This document shows positions 43,290 to 52,586 of a stretch of DNA of 59,587 nt, piece by piece. The translations under genes were made by a program, and so were the position numbers. The notes under the pieces are model-generated. The model was given only the letters and a program-made list of their open reading frames with translations, did no database searches and was not told the origin of the DNA. Positions within the stretch are counted from its first letter, which is position 1. Every line of letters starts with the position of its first letter. This stretch comes from an uncultured Lachnospiraceae bacterium (GTDB taxonomy: Bacteria; Bacillota; Clostridia; Lachnospirales; Lachnospiraceae): positions 1 to 59,587 of the forward strand of contig CANBFE010000024.1 in assembly GCA_947367855.1 (NCBI GenBank), written 5' to 3'.

Positions 43290-45035
43290 ATGGATATTTT
43301 TAACGCATTGACATTGATCGGCGGCTTAAGCCTGTTTTTATTCGGTATGAGCGTCATGGGACAGGCACTGGAGCGCAGGGCAGGCGGAAAGCTGCGGGCC
43401 CTTCTGGGAAAATTTACCACGGGCCGGGTGGCCGGGCTGCTGACGGGACTGGTGGTGACCGCGGTAATCCAGAGTTCCTCGGCCACCACGGTAATGGTGG
43501 TTGGATTTGTCAATTCAGGGCTTATGACATTACGGCAGGCCGTCAATGTAATCATGGGAGCCAATGTGGGAACCACGGTGACGGCCTGGATTTTAAGCCT
43601 GGCGGGCATCGACAGCGGCAGCTGGTACATCCGCCTGCTGAAGCCCTCCTCCTTTACGCCCCTGCTGGCCCTGGCGGGCATCATTCTGTATATGTTTTGT
43701 AAGGGAGAGAAAAAGAAAGATACAGGCATGATTTTTCTGGGCTTTGCCACGCTGATGTTCGGCATGGAGACCATGTCCGGCGCGGTGTCCGGACTGAGTA
43801 AGCTTCCTGCCTTTCAGCAGTTGTTCGTCATGTTCCGGAATCCTGTCCTGGGCGTTCTGGCGGGAGCCGTGCTGACTGCCGTTATCCAGTCCAGTTCCGC
43901 CTCCGTCGGTATCCTGCAGGCCCTGGCTGTGACGGGGCAGATATCCTACGGCGCGGCCATTCCCATCATCATGGGCCAGAATATCGGTACCTGCGTCACT
44001 GCCATGCTTTCCGCTGTGGGAGCCAACAAAAACGCCAGGCGGGCAGCCATGGTCCATCTGTCCTTCAACTGTATCGGAACGGCGGTATGGCTTACCCTGT
44101 TCGGTGTGGCCAGGGGGGTTTTTCACCTGCAGTTTCTGGAGACGCCGGCCTCTCTGTTCGGCATTGCGGCGGCCCATACCGTATTTAACCTTCTGTGCCT
44201 GCTGCTGATGCTGCCGCTCTCCGGGGTACTGGAAAAACTGGTGACCCGGATGGTGCCGGAGGAGAAGCAGCAGGAGGAATACAGGGAACTGGACGAGCGC
44301 TTTTTTGCCGCGCCCTCCATCGCCCTGGAACGCTGCCACAGGGTAACCGGGTCCATGGCGGAACTGGCTGTGGAATCCCTGAAAGAGTCCATTGCCGCAT
44401 TGGGAAACCTGACGCCGGAACTGGCGGACTCCATCCGTCTGAAGGAAGAGAAAACGGATTATTACGAGGATATCTTAAGTACCTATCTGGTGAAGCTCAG
44501 CGCACTGCAGATCTCCGCTTCCGACAGCACGGAAGCAGCCAAGCTGCTGAAAATCATCGGGGATTTCGAACGGATTGCCGATCATGCCGTGAATCTGCTC
44601 AGAGCGGCGGAGGAAATGGCGGAAAAGGAGCGGACATTTACCGACGAGGCCCGCCGGGAACTGCAGGTGCTCTGCGGGGCGGTGGAAGAGATTCTGGATC
44701 TGTCCCTGTGGGCATTCCTGGGACAGGAACTGGAGGCCGCCGCCATGGTGGAACCTCTGGAACAGGTGATAGACCGTCTGAAGGAGGAGATGCGCACCCG
44801 GCACATCCGCCGTATGCAGCAGGGGGGCTGTTCCATCACGGCAGGATTTGTCTGGTCGGACCTGCTGACGGATCTGGAGCGGACCGCGGACCATTGCTCC
44901 AATATCGCAGGATGTATCCTGGACATGGCCAGGCAGAACATGAGCCTTCATGAACAATTGCGGGAATTCCGCAACGGAAGCGAGGAATACCGCAGGAAGT
45001 TCCGGGAATTTCAGCAGAAGTATGTATTGGAATAG
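43290..45035 (+). CDS. Na+/phosphate cotransporter with C-terminal PhoU-like domain
   Basis: 581 residues. Two inverted NptA-type repeats hold the QSSSAT signature (AVIQSSSATTVMVVGFVN and AVIQSSSASVGILQAL) with GANVGTT and GQNIGTC. Membrane part to about residue 310, then a helical PhoU-like cytoplasmic domain (about 340-570: LKIIGDFERIADHAVNLL, DLLTDLERTADHCSNIA). It takes up phosphate with sodium or exports it; members with a PhoU domain can respond to phosphate status. Monocistronic. Confidence 0.92.
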   Translation: MDIFNALTLIGGLSLFLFGMSVMGQALERRAGGKLRALLGKFTTGRVAGLLTGLVVTAVIQSSSATTVMVVGFVNSGLMTLRQAVNVIMGANVGTTVTAWILSLAGIDSGSWYIRLLKPSSFTPLLALAGIILYMFCKGEKKKDTGMIFLGFATLMFGMETMSGAVSGLSKLPAFQQLFVMFRNPVLGVLAGAVLTAVIQSSSASVGILQALAVTGQISYGAAIPIIMGQNIGTCVTAMLSAVGANKNARRAAMVHLSFNCIGTAVWLTLFGVARGVFHLQFLETPASLFGIAAAHTVFNLLCLLLMLPLSGVLEKLVTRMVPEEKQQEEYRELDERFFAAPSIALERCHRVTGSMAELAVESLKESIAALGNLTPELADSIRLKEEKTDYYEDILSTYLVKLSALQISASDSTEAAKLLKIIGDFERIADHAVNLLRAAEEMAEKERTFTDEARRELQVLCGAVEEILDLSLWAFLGQELEAAAMVEPLEQVIDRLKEEMRTRHIRRMQQGGCSITAGFVWSDLLTDLERTADHCSNIAGCILDMARQNMSLHEQLREFRNGSEEYRRKFREFQQKYVLE

Positions 45036-45040
45036 TCAGG

Positions 45041-45070
45041 TGAAAAAATTTAGAAATTTTTCATTTTTTT
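45041..45070 (+). terminator. AT-rich terminator-like hairpin
   Basis: TGAAAAAATTT and AAATTTTTCA form an AT-only stem followed by seven T. Weak stem but good T tract right after the cotransporter stop. Confidence 0.45.
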
Positions 45071-45084
45071 CTGTAAAACTGTCA

Positions 45085-45115
45085 TTGCATACGCCTCCTT
45101 TAGTATGCTATACTA
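45085..45115 (+). promoter_or_regulatory. Promoter of the phosphorelay operon with a palindrome over the -10
   Basis: TTGCAT (45085-45090), 18-base spacer, TATACT (45109-45114). TAGTAT GCT ATACTA (45101-45115) is a perfect dyad covering the -10, as expected for a repressor site. The transcript leader is about 110 bases. Confidence 0.6.
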
Positions 45116-45227
45116 AAATCTATATGGGAATCTGATTGTGTTTGATTTATTTTGAGTTCTGTTGTGTGAAATCGAATTTCAGTAAGATTCCGGACAGATA
45201 CGATGAAACAAGGAGGCCGCGCACTGT

Positions 45228-45590
45228 ATGCAGAAACGTATTTTGGTAGTGGACGATGATAAGATGAACTTGAGGAGGACAAGTCTGATTCTGGAAAAGC
45301 AGTATGACGTGCTTTTGACAGAGTCGGGACGTGAGGCCCTGGAGAAGCTGAAAGTCGAAACGGTAGACCTGATTCTTTTGGATATCGCAATGCCCGGCAT
45401 GAGCGGCATAGAGACTTTTGAGCGGATCAAGGAAATGGGTCTGGAGATTCCCGTGATTTTTCTGACTGCGTCAGGACATGAGGATAATGTGATGACCGCA
45501 ATCAGGATGGGAGCGGCAAATTATATCAAAAAACCCTTTATGCCGAAGCGCTTACTGGAACGGGTTGAAAAGGAGTTTGAGAAGGAATGA
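45228..45590 (+). CDS. Single-domain response regulator (CheY-like)
   Basis: 120 residues, receiver domain only. Acidic pocket VVDDDKMN, phospho-acceptor Asp52 (LILLDIAMPG), Thr in FLTASGHE and Lys in YIKKPFMPK. No output domain, so it probably acts as a shuttle or sink in the phosphorelay formed with the two kinases downstream. The ribosome site is AAGGAGG. Its stop overlaps the start of the hybrid kinase (ATGA), showing translational coupling. Confidence 0.92.
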   Translation: MQKRILVVDDDKMNLRRTSLILEKQYDVLLTESGREALEKLKVETVDLILLDIAMPGMSGIETFERIKEMGLEIPVIFLTASGHEDNVMTAIRMGAANYIKKPFMPKRLLERVEKEFEKE

Positions 45591-48178
45591 GGACGGAATC
45601 TCAGACAAGTATGCATCTGCTCATGGCGGGAACATTAAGCATCCTGAGCACATTGCTCAGTCTGATCACTTTGACCATGGCCTGGGAATTTTGGACCGTA
45701 CCCCTGATGGTGGCGGGCTGTCTTGTAGTGTGGTGGCTTCACATCGGAAGAATCGGCTCGGAAATATTATATGAAAATATCTGTACGGGACTGCTTCTCA
45801 TAGAGTTCTTCTTTTTTGGCGTACACAAAACCAGTCTGTTCGATATTCCCCTGCTGGCCTGTATCGCTCTGCTGCTGCTTTCCCTGCTGAACAGAAAGCG
45901 GCTGCTGTATCTTGTTGTGGCGCTGTACGTCTTTCAGCTGCTGTATCACTTTTTACTTCTGAATACCATCAGCGCCGACATGCGCAGCGGCGACATCCTG
46001 CGGATGATAATGGGGACGTCAGGAGTGATTGGTTCGTTGATTGTGACAAGGTACCGGATCAACAGAAGGCAGATAGAGCGGGCAAAGTACGACAGCATGC
46101 AGGAGGAACTGGAGACTGCGGTGCGCCAGAATGCCGATTTCCTTTCCAATGTATCTCATGAGCTGCGGACGCCGGTGAACATGGTTATCGGTATCAGCGA
46201 AGTGACTTTGGGAAAGGATATTGCCCCTGATATCCGTGAGAATCTTCAGTCCATTAAACTGGCCGGCAAGCGGCTGTCGGGACAGATCAACAACATTCTT
46301 GACTATACGGAAATCGTGGAAGGCACCCTGTCCGCCGCGAAGAAACCTTATTCCATTACGTCGGTAATGAATGATATCATCACCATGACGGCCCTGCAGA
46401 ACAGCAGCAATAAACTGGAAATGGTTTTCGACATGGATCCGAAGCTTCCGTCTCTGCTCATCGGCGACGCGGAAAAAATATCCCATGTGCTGCGGATTTT
46501 ACTGGAAAATTCCATGAAATTTACAGAGGAGGGCGGCATCAACCTCTGGATGGGGTTCCGGAGGGAGTCCTACGGCATCAATTTGGTGATCGATATCTAC
46601 GATACCGGCATCGGCATGTCCCCGGATCAGCTGGAACAGATCGTGGATGATTTCTATCAGGCGGATTCGGGAAGCCGCAGGTATGTGGGCGGTCTGGGCC
46701 TGGGGATTCCCATTGCAAGAGGGCTTCTTCATTCCATGGGCGGTTTTGTTCATTTTGAGAGTATGGCGCAGCAGGGGCTGCAGGTACATATTACCATCCC
46801 CCAGGGGGTGGAGAACGAAACCCCCTGCATACAGATTCCGGACTCTCAGAAGCTGTGTATCGCCTGCTTTTTCAAGCCGGAGCGGTACAGCAGGGATGAA
46901 GTGCGCCGCTATTATGACAGAATGATTTTCCATCTGGTGGACGGACTGGGTGTAGAAGGATACCAGGCTCATAATTTTGAAGGCCTGCTGAAGCTGCAGC
47001 GGGATCACAAACTTACCCATGTGTTTATTGCCCAGACGGAGTATATGGCCAATCCTCCCTATTACGAGGAACTGGCGGAATCGCTGCCTGTGGCTGTGAT
47101 TGCGGATAAGAATTTTGTCCTGGATGATGACAGCAGGCTGCTTGTGCTGCGGAAACCTTTTTTTGCGTTATCTATTGTAAACCTGTTGGTGGGAGAGAGA
47201 CCGGGCAACGGCTTCGAGGAGGCACAGGCCGCAGGCCGCAGGCCATTTACCTGTGAGGGCGTAAAGGTACTGGCCGTGGACGATGAGGAGATGAATCTTC
47301 TGGTGGCAAAGGGGGTTCTGGGCAGTTACGGCATTGATGTGGATACCTGTCTGAGCGGGAAAGAAGCAGTGGAGAAATGCCGCAAAACCAACTATGACCT
47401 GGTTTTCCTGGATCACATGATGCCTGGTTTTGACGGGGTGGAGACCCTGCGGCGCATCCGGGAGATTGATGACGGCGCCTGCAAGGAGCTGCCTATAATC
47501 GCCCTGACGGCCAATACCATCAGCGGAGCAAGGGAAATGTTCCGGAACGAGGGATTTAATGAATTCATTCCCAAGCCCATTGAGCGTTCTGTTCTGGAGA
47601 GGGTTCTCCGCCGGGTGCTGCCGGAGAGCTGTCTGCAGTATGTGTCGGCTCCTTCCGCGGAGGAGACAGTCCTGGAGCAGATATCGGAGGAGAAGAGGGC
47701 AGAGGGAAAGGACGGATTGGAAGATTGGGAGAAAACACCGGCGGACAGCAGTTCCCCTGACACTGCGGAAATCCCTGACACAGCAGATTCTGATCAAAAC
47801 GATATGGAGCTGGCGGAAGACGTGCCCCCTACATACGGCTCTCTTGTTCGGAAGGGCATTAACGTGGGACTGGGGTTGGAATACTGCGGCGGAGACGATG
47901 ATTTCTACCGGGAGATGCTGCAGATGTTCCACGACCAGAAGGAAGAGAAGACGGCGGAGCTGAATTCCCTCTATGAAGCGGCCAACTGGACGGACTACGG
48001 AATCAAGGCCCATGCCCTGAAAAGCACTGCAATGACCATCGGAGCGGAAGCGCTCTCCGGCAAGGCAAAGGAACTGGAAATGGCAGGCAAGAAGGCGGAT
48101 GAAGCGTTCATCCGGGAGAATCATCCGGTGCTGCTGCAGATGTATGAGGCAGTCTGCGGAAGCATTGCCGGTTTATAG
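45587..48178 (+). CDS. Hybrid histidine kinase with receiver and HPt domains
   Basis: 863 residues. Five or six membrane helices at 8-155 with no large extracellular domain; coiled linker; HisKA with phospho-His in FLSNVSHELRTPVNMVIG (near 187); HATPase (about 290-405: GLGLGIPIARGL). Residues about 415-535 look like a receiver without the Asp. A true receiver follows (about 555-680, DLVFLDHMMPGFDG) and an HPt domain at the end (IKAHALKSTAMTIGAEAL, His near 808). All parts of a phosphorelay are thus in one chain. Its 45-bp gap to the next gene implies one operon. Confidence 0.9.
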   Translation: MRTESQTSMHLLMAGTLSILSTLLSLITLTMAWEFWTVPLMVAGCLVVWWLHIGRIGSEILYENICTGLLLIEFFFFGVHKTSLFDIPLLACIALLLLSLLNRKRLLYLVVALYVFQLLYHFLLLNTISADMRSGDILRMIMGTSGVIGSLIVTRYRINRRQIERAKYDSMQEELETAVRQNADFLSNVSHELRTPVNMVIGISEVTLGKDIAPDIRENLQSIKLAGKRLSGQINNILDYTEIVEGTLSAAKKPYSITSVMNDIITMTALQNSSNKLEMVFDMDPKLPSLLIGDAEKISHVLRILLENSMKFTEEGGINLWMGFRRESYGINLVIDIYDTGIGMSPDQLEQIVDDFYQADSGSRRYVGGLGLGIPIARGLLHSMGGFVHFESMAQQGLQVHITIPQGVENETPCIQIPDSQKLCIACFFKPERYSRDEVRRYYDRMIFHLVDGLGVEGYQAHNFEGLLKLQRDHKLTHVFIAQTEYMANPPYYEELAESLPVAVIADKNFVLDDDSRLLVLRKPFFALSIVNLLVGERPGNGFEEAQAAGRRPFTCEGVKVLAVDDEEMNLLVAKGVLGSYGIDVDTCLSGKEAVEKCRKTNYDLVFLDHMMPGFDGVETLRRIREIDDGACKELPIIALTANTISGAREMFRNEGFNEFIPKPIERSVLERVLRRVLPESCLQYVSAPSAEETVLEQISEEKRAEGKDGLEDWEKTPADSSSPDTAEIPDTADSDQNDMELAEDVPPTYGSLVRKGINVGLGLEYCGGDDDFYREMLQMFHDQKEEKTAELNSLYEAANWTDYGIKAHALKSTAMTIGAEALSGKAKELEMAGKKADEAFIRENHPVLLQMYEAVCGSIAGL

Positions 48179-48222
48179 AAAGAATATAACAGGTATGTCC
48201 CGAAAGGGCGGCGGGGGTTAGT

Positions 48223-50907
48223 ATGTTAAAGAAATGGTTGGAAATCATTTTTGATCATAGAGTCAGTCTGAGAGAACGGATGTTCCGCCTGGTGACGGGC
48301 ATCAGTATGGTGGCGTTGGTCTTTATCCTGATTCTGGGCAGGTTTGCGGCGAATCTGATCATCTTGCCGGCAAGCCTTATCTATATGTACTATGTGGCCA
48401 AGTACAGCATCCGGAAGGGATGTATCAATGCAGGGGCCACAGCCACGGTGGTACTGCTGCTGCTGCTGTTTCCCATGGTTTTTTTCACCGGAGGCGGGAT
48501 CTACGGCGGCGTGCCGGAGTGGTTTGTCCTCTGTTTCATTTATATAAGCATCACTTTGGAGGGCAGACGGAAGGGTGTTTTCTTCCTGCTTTGTTCCCTG
48601 GAGACCATGGTGTGTTATTATATTGCCTATTTTTATCCGGAACTGGTCTTAGCCAATACAGCGGGCCAGGCCTATTTTGACTCTGCCAGATCCGTCATTG
48701 TGGCAGGCTTGCTCACCAGCGTGCTGCTTCTGTTCCAGAACCATCTCTACGAAGAGGAGAAAAAGCTTACCATACAGCAGAAGAAGGAGATCGAAGAGCT
48801 GAATCAGGCGGAGAACCACTTTTTCTCCAGTATGAGCCATGAGATCCGCACCCCCATCAATACCATCATCGGGCTGAACGAGATGATTCTGCGGGGGGCC
48901 ACCTCAGAGGATGTGGTGGAGAATGCCAGAAATATCCAGGGCGCCAGTAAAATGCTGCTGACCCTGATCAACGATATTCTGGATCTGTCCAAGATCAAGT
49001 CCGGAAAAATGGAGATTGTGAATGTATCCTATGAGACAGGAGAGCTGTTTTCCGAGATTGTGAACATGATCTGGATCAAGGCCAGGGAAAAGGGTCTGGA
49101 ATTCAAACTGCAGGTGGACCCTTCCATGCCAAGTATGCTCTGCGGCGACGAAGTGCGTATCAAGCAGGTATTGATCAATCTGCTGAACAATGCGGTAAAA
49201 TACACCAAGGAAGGTTCCGTTACTTTGGCTGTGCGCTGTGAGCGGGTAGGGGTGAACCGGGTGCGGGTATGGTATTCCGTGGAGGATACGGGCCAGGGTG
49301 TGAAGAAGGAGAACATTCCTTATATTTTTGATGCCTTCCGGCGGGTGGACGAGAAGAAAAACCGGCATATCGAAGGCACGGGCCTGGGTCTGAGCATTGT
49401 GAAACAGCTGGTGGAACTGATGGGCGGCGAGATCAGTGTCAACAGTGTCTATATGAACGGCTCCACCTTTCTGGTCACATTGGAGCAGGATATCATGAGC
49501 GAGAAGGAGCTTGGGACCTTTACTTTGAGCTCCCGCACGAAAGTCAGGGAGGGTACACAGTATCAGCAGAGTTTTGAAGCGCCCGATGCCCATGTGCTTG
49601 TGGTGGACGACAATGAGATGAATCTGATGGTAGTGAGCAAGCTGCTGTCCGATACAAAGATTCAGATTGATACGGCTTCCAGCGGCGCGGAATGCCTGCG
49701 GCTGACCCAGTATCAGCATTATGACTGCATCCTGATGGATCATCTGATGCCGGAGATGGACGGAATCGAGTGTCTTCATGCGCTTCATTCGCAGCCGGGA
49801 GGGCTGTGTCAGAACGTGCCTGTGATCGCTCTGACTGCCAATGCAGGAAGCGACAATCAGCTGCTGTACCGGAAGGAGGGCTTCAGCGGTTATCTGGCAA
49901 AGCCCATCAGCGGCGCCTTACTGGAGGCGGCGGTGCTGAGTATTCTGCCGAAGGAACTGGTCAATCTCAGCGAGACGGCCAGTCAGTCCGAGATCGGCAA
50001 GGACGTGCTGATCTTTGAGCAGGCGAAGCGGATTTCCCTGATGGTTACCACCGACAGCGTATGTGACCTGCCGGAATCCCTGAAGAGAGAGTTCAATATC
50101 AGCGTCTGCCCTTACTATGTGTGTACGGAGCAGGGGCGGTTTCTGGACGATTCGGAGCTGATGGCGGATGAACTTCTGGCCCATATAGCGGAGGGAAAGA
50201 GCGGTATTTCACAGCCGCCCGGCGTGGATGACTATGAACGGTTTTTCGCTCAGAGGCTTACGGAAGCACAGAATGTGATACATATCACCATGGCAAAGAA
50301 TGTCAGCGAGGGATATAAAAATGCCCGGGAGGCGGCTCAATCCTTTGAAAATGTCACGGTAATCGACTCCGGGCATCTGTCCAGCAGCATGGGTCTGTCT
50401 GTGCTGTATGCCGCCCATATGGCGGAAAACCATGCAACAAAAGACGAAATCGTGAGGACTGTAAAGAGACTCCGGCGGTTTATCTCTTCCGCGTTTATCA
50501 TTGACAGCACACATATGATGTGCCGGGCAGGCCAGATTCCCAGGAGGATACAGATTCTCTGCGACGCCCTGCTGCTGCATCCTGTCATTGTGCTCCGCAA
50601 CAGCAGAATGGCTGTGGGAAGCATGGAGATGGGCAGTTTCAATCATGTGATAAAGAGTTATGTGCGGAAGGTGCTTTTGAATGCCCGGAATATCGATAAG
50701 CGTGTCCTGTTCATCACTTACGCGGGAATGGACGAGAAGAGCCTTCAATATATTCAGGACGTGGCGAAGCAGTACTGTTCTTTTGAGCGAGTGTATGTCC
50801 AGAAGGCTTCCTCCGCCATAGCATGCAACTGCGGGCCCGGGTCTTTTGGACTGCTGTTTATGAAGAAAAATAACGCGGTGATTTCCTATTCGGAGACATC
50901 CAAATAA
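48223..50907 (+). CDS. Hybrid histidine kinase-receiver-DegV fusion
   Basis: 894 residues. Membrane helices at about 20-180; HisKA with FFSSMSHEIRTPINTIIGLN (near 205); HATPase (LINLLNNAVKYT, VEDTGQGV, GTGLGLSIVKQL); receiver at about 460-580 (VVDDNEMN, CILMDHLMPEMDG); then a full DegV domain at about 605-890 (SLMVTTDSVCDLP, PYYVCTEQG, VIDSGHLSSSMGLSVL, GPGSFGLLFM). DegV/FakB proteins bind fatty acids and serve fatty acid kinase. A DegV module as the output or sensor of a kinase is unusual. Third gene of the phosphorelay operon. Confidence 0.92.
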   Translation: MLKKWLEIIFDHRVSLRERMFRLVTGISMVALVFILILGRFAANLIILPASLIYMYYVAKYSIRKGCINAGATATVVLLLLLFPMVFFTGGGIYGGVPEWFVLCFIYISITLEGRRKGVFFLLCSLETMVCYYIAYFYPELVLANTAGQAYFDSARSVIVAGLLTSVLLLFQNHLYEEEKKLTIQQKKEIEELNQAENHFFSSMSHEIRTPINTIIGLNEMILRGATSEDVVENARNIQGASKMLLTLINDILDLSKIKSGKMEIVNVSYETGELFSEIVNMIWIKAREKGLEFKLQVDPSMPSMLCGDEVRIKQVLINLLNNAVKYTKEGSVTLAVRCERVGVNRVRVWYSVEDTGQGVKKENIPYIFDAFRRVDEKKNRHIEGTGLGLSIVKQLVELMGGEISVNSVYMNGSTFLVTLEQDIMSEKELGTFTLSSRTKVREGTQYQQSFEAPDAHVLVVDDNEMNLMVVSKLLSDTKIQIDTASSGAECLRLTQYQHYDCILMDHLMPEMDGIECLHALHSQPGGLCQNVPVIALTANAGSDNQLLYRKEGFSGYLAKPISGALLEAAVLSILPKELVNLSETASQSEIGKDVLIFEQAKRISLMVTTDSVCDLPESLKREFNISVCPYYVCTEQGRFLDDSELMADELLAHIAEGKSGISQPPGVDDYERFFAQRLTEAQNVIHITMAKNVSEGYKNAREAAQSFENVTVIDSGHLSSSMGLSVLYAAHMAENHATKDEIVRTVKRLRRFISSAFIIDSTHMMCRAGQIPRRIQILCDALLLHPVIVLRNSRMAVGSMEMGSFNHVIKSYVRKVLLNARNIDKRVLFITYAGMDEKSLQYIQDVAKQYCSFERVYVQKASSAIACNCGPGSFGLLFMKKNNAVISYSETSK

Positions 50908-50916
50908 AAATACCTG

Positions 50917-50976
50917 CCACATCCGCCTCCGGTAAGAAGCATATTGCAAACCCGGAGGTGATGTGGTTTTATTTTA
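50917..50976 (+). terminator. Strong intrinsic terminator of the phosphorelay operon
   Basis: CCACATC and CCTCCGG pair with CCGGAGG and GATGTGG (with a small internal bulge), followed by TTTTATTTT. It lies ten bases after the DegV fusion gene. Confidence 0.88.
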
Positions 50977-51007
50977 TGCGCAGGCCCGTGCAATGGAAGT
51001 TTTCATG

Positions 51008-51036
51008 TTGACATTGTTTCCGGGCTATATTAACAT
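51008..51036 (+). promoter_or_regulatory. Promoter for the fucosidase gene
   Basis: TTGACA (51008-51013), 17-base spacer, TAACAT (51031-51036). The -35 is perfect but the -10 is weak. Confidence 0.5.
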
Positions 51037-51086
51037 GATACCAGGGGTATTCCGGAAGACTGGAAAAAGGAAACGGAGGTATGGAG

Positions 51087-52313
51087 ATGATTGTAAAAAA
51101 GTACATTCAGGATTTTGAGAAACTGGGGTTTGGGATGTTTGTGCATTTCGGGCTGTACAGCATTCTGGGGAAGGGTGAGTGGGCGAAGCTGAGTCACTCG
51201 ATTCCGGATGAGGAATATGAGGTTTTGACGAAGGAATTTAATCCGAAACCGGACTGGGCAATAGATTTGGTGAAGACCGCAAAGGGGGCGGGCTGCAGAT
51301 ACATCACCCTGACCACCAGGCATCATGACGGCTTTTCTCTGTACGATACCTGCGGACTGAACGATTACGACGCACCCCATGCTGCCTGCGGGCGGGACCT
51401 GGTGCGGGAATTTGTGGATGCCTGCAGGGAGCAGGATATCATTCCCTTCTTTTATCATACGCTCCTTGACTGGAGAGAGCCGTCCTACCGGACTGATTTT
51501 CCGGAGTACCTGAAATACCTCCGGGCCAGTGTGGAGATTCTGTGTAAAAATTACGGTAAAATCGGCGGAATCTGGTTTGACGGCATGTGGGACAAGCTTG
51601 AGGAGGACTGGGAGGAGGATGCGCTGTACGGCATGATCCGCAGTCATCAGCCGGAAGCCATGATTATCAACAATACCGGATTGTCCGCCCGGGGAACACT
51701 GGGGCACATTGAACTGGACAGCGTTACCTTTGAGCGGGGCAAGCCCCAGCCGCTGAACTTTGAGGGGGTACCCAAATATGTGGCCAGTGAAATGTGTGAA
51801 ATCTTTGCGGATCACTGGGGATATGCGAAGGAGGATCTGGCTTACCGCTCCACTGCGCAGATGATCGAGGAACTGGCGGAGTGCCGGAAGTACGGCTCCA
51901 ACATGCTGCTGAACGTAGGGCCTGTGGGAGACGGGAGCTTGCGCCCCATTGATGCGGCCATGTTGGGCGTGGTGGGAGAGTGGGTACGTTATTTTGAGGA
52001 AGCGATACGCAGCCCCAGGCCGTCCGGAATCGAAATAACCAATAAGAAGGATGACTTTCTGCTGAAGGAGGGGAATCACTATTATCTGTTCTGTTTTCAC
52101 CTGCCCATGCGCGCAGACGGGAATGTGGCACAGAACGAGGAGGCGGATTTTACGGATGTCTTTGAACTGCCGGAACAGATCAGGGACATTTCCTGGATGG
52201 ACAATGGACAGTCGGTGGCATATACCCGGGAAGGCAGCCATGTGACGGTACATACGGAGCCCTATTGTTATGGAAGAAACCTGGTGGTGCGGGTGGCGAA
52301 GATTACCTGCTGA
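51087..52313 (+). CDS. Alpha-L-fucosidase-like glycoside hydrolase, GH29
   Basis: 408 residues, no signal peptide. Removes alpha-linked fucose from glycans. GH29 features are GFGMFVHFGLYS, YITLTTRHHDGFSLYDT, FFYHTLLDW and the nucleophile Asp in IGGIWFDGMWDK, with LLNVGPVGDGS. Short C-terminal beta domain. Cytoplasmic location implies that imported oligosaccharides are the substrate. The ATG at 51087 is well spaced from GGAGG; that at 51081 is too close. Confidence 0.9.
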   Translation: MIVKKYIQDFEKLGFGMFVHFGLYSILGKGEWAKLSHSIPDEEYEVLTKEFNPKPDWAIDLVKTAKGAGCRYITLTTRHHDGFSLYDTCGLNDYDAPHAACGRDLVREFVDACREQDIIPFFYHTLLDWREPSYRTDFPEYLKYLRASVEILCKNYGKIGGIWFDGMWDKLEEDWEEDALYGMIRSHQPEAMIINNTGLSARGTLGHIELDSVTFERGKPQPLNFEGVPKYVASEMCEIFADHWGYAKEDLAYRSTAQMIEELAECRKYGSNMLLNVGPVGDGSLRPIDAAMLGVVGEWVRYFEEAIRSPRPSGIEITNKKDDFLLKEGNHYYLFCFHLPMRADGNVAQNEEADFTDVFELPEQIRDISWMDNGQSVAYTREGSHVTVHTEPYCYGRNLVVRVAKITC

Positions 52314-52338
52314 ACAGTCACTCTGGGTAAAAAACCCC

Positions 52339-52369
52339 TTGACACTTCCCCAACGTCACCCCTTATGAT
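52339..52369 (+). promoter_or_regulatory. MerR-type promoter with 19-bp spacer
   Basis: TTGACA (52339-52344) and TATGAT (52364-52369) are near consensus but separated by 19 bases, the over-long spacing typical of promoters activated by MerR-family regulators. TGAC and GTCA within the spacer region form a short dyad. The leader (52370-52586) contains a GC-rich hairpin near 52380-52410. Confidence 0.7.
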
Positions 52370-52586
52370 GTCCTTAACAGGCAGCTGCGGCTTCTGCTGC
52401 AGCGCCTTATATACCAATAGCCGCATATGCCGATGTTTTTGGGGGAAGCAGTGTCCCAGGAAAGAAGAACGTCTTTAAGAGCGGAAAAGAAGCAATCGTT
52501 GGGACGAAGCTTTGGGTTCTGTGAAAAAAATCCGGACCTCAAAACGGGAAAAGGGGGCAGCGGCGGGAAAGGACAGGGTGCGTTTT

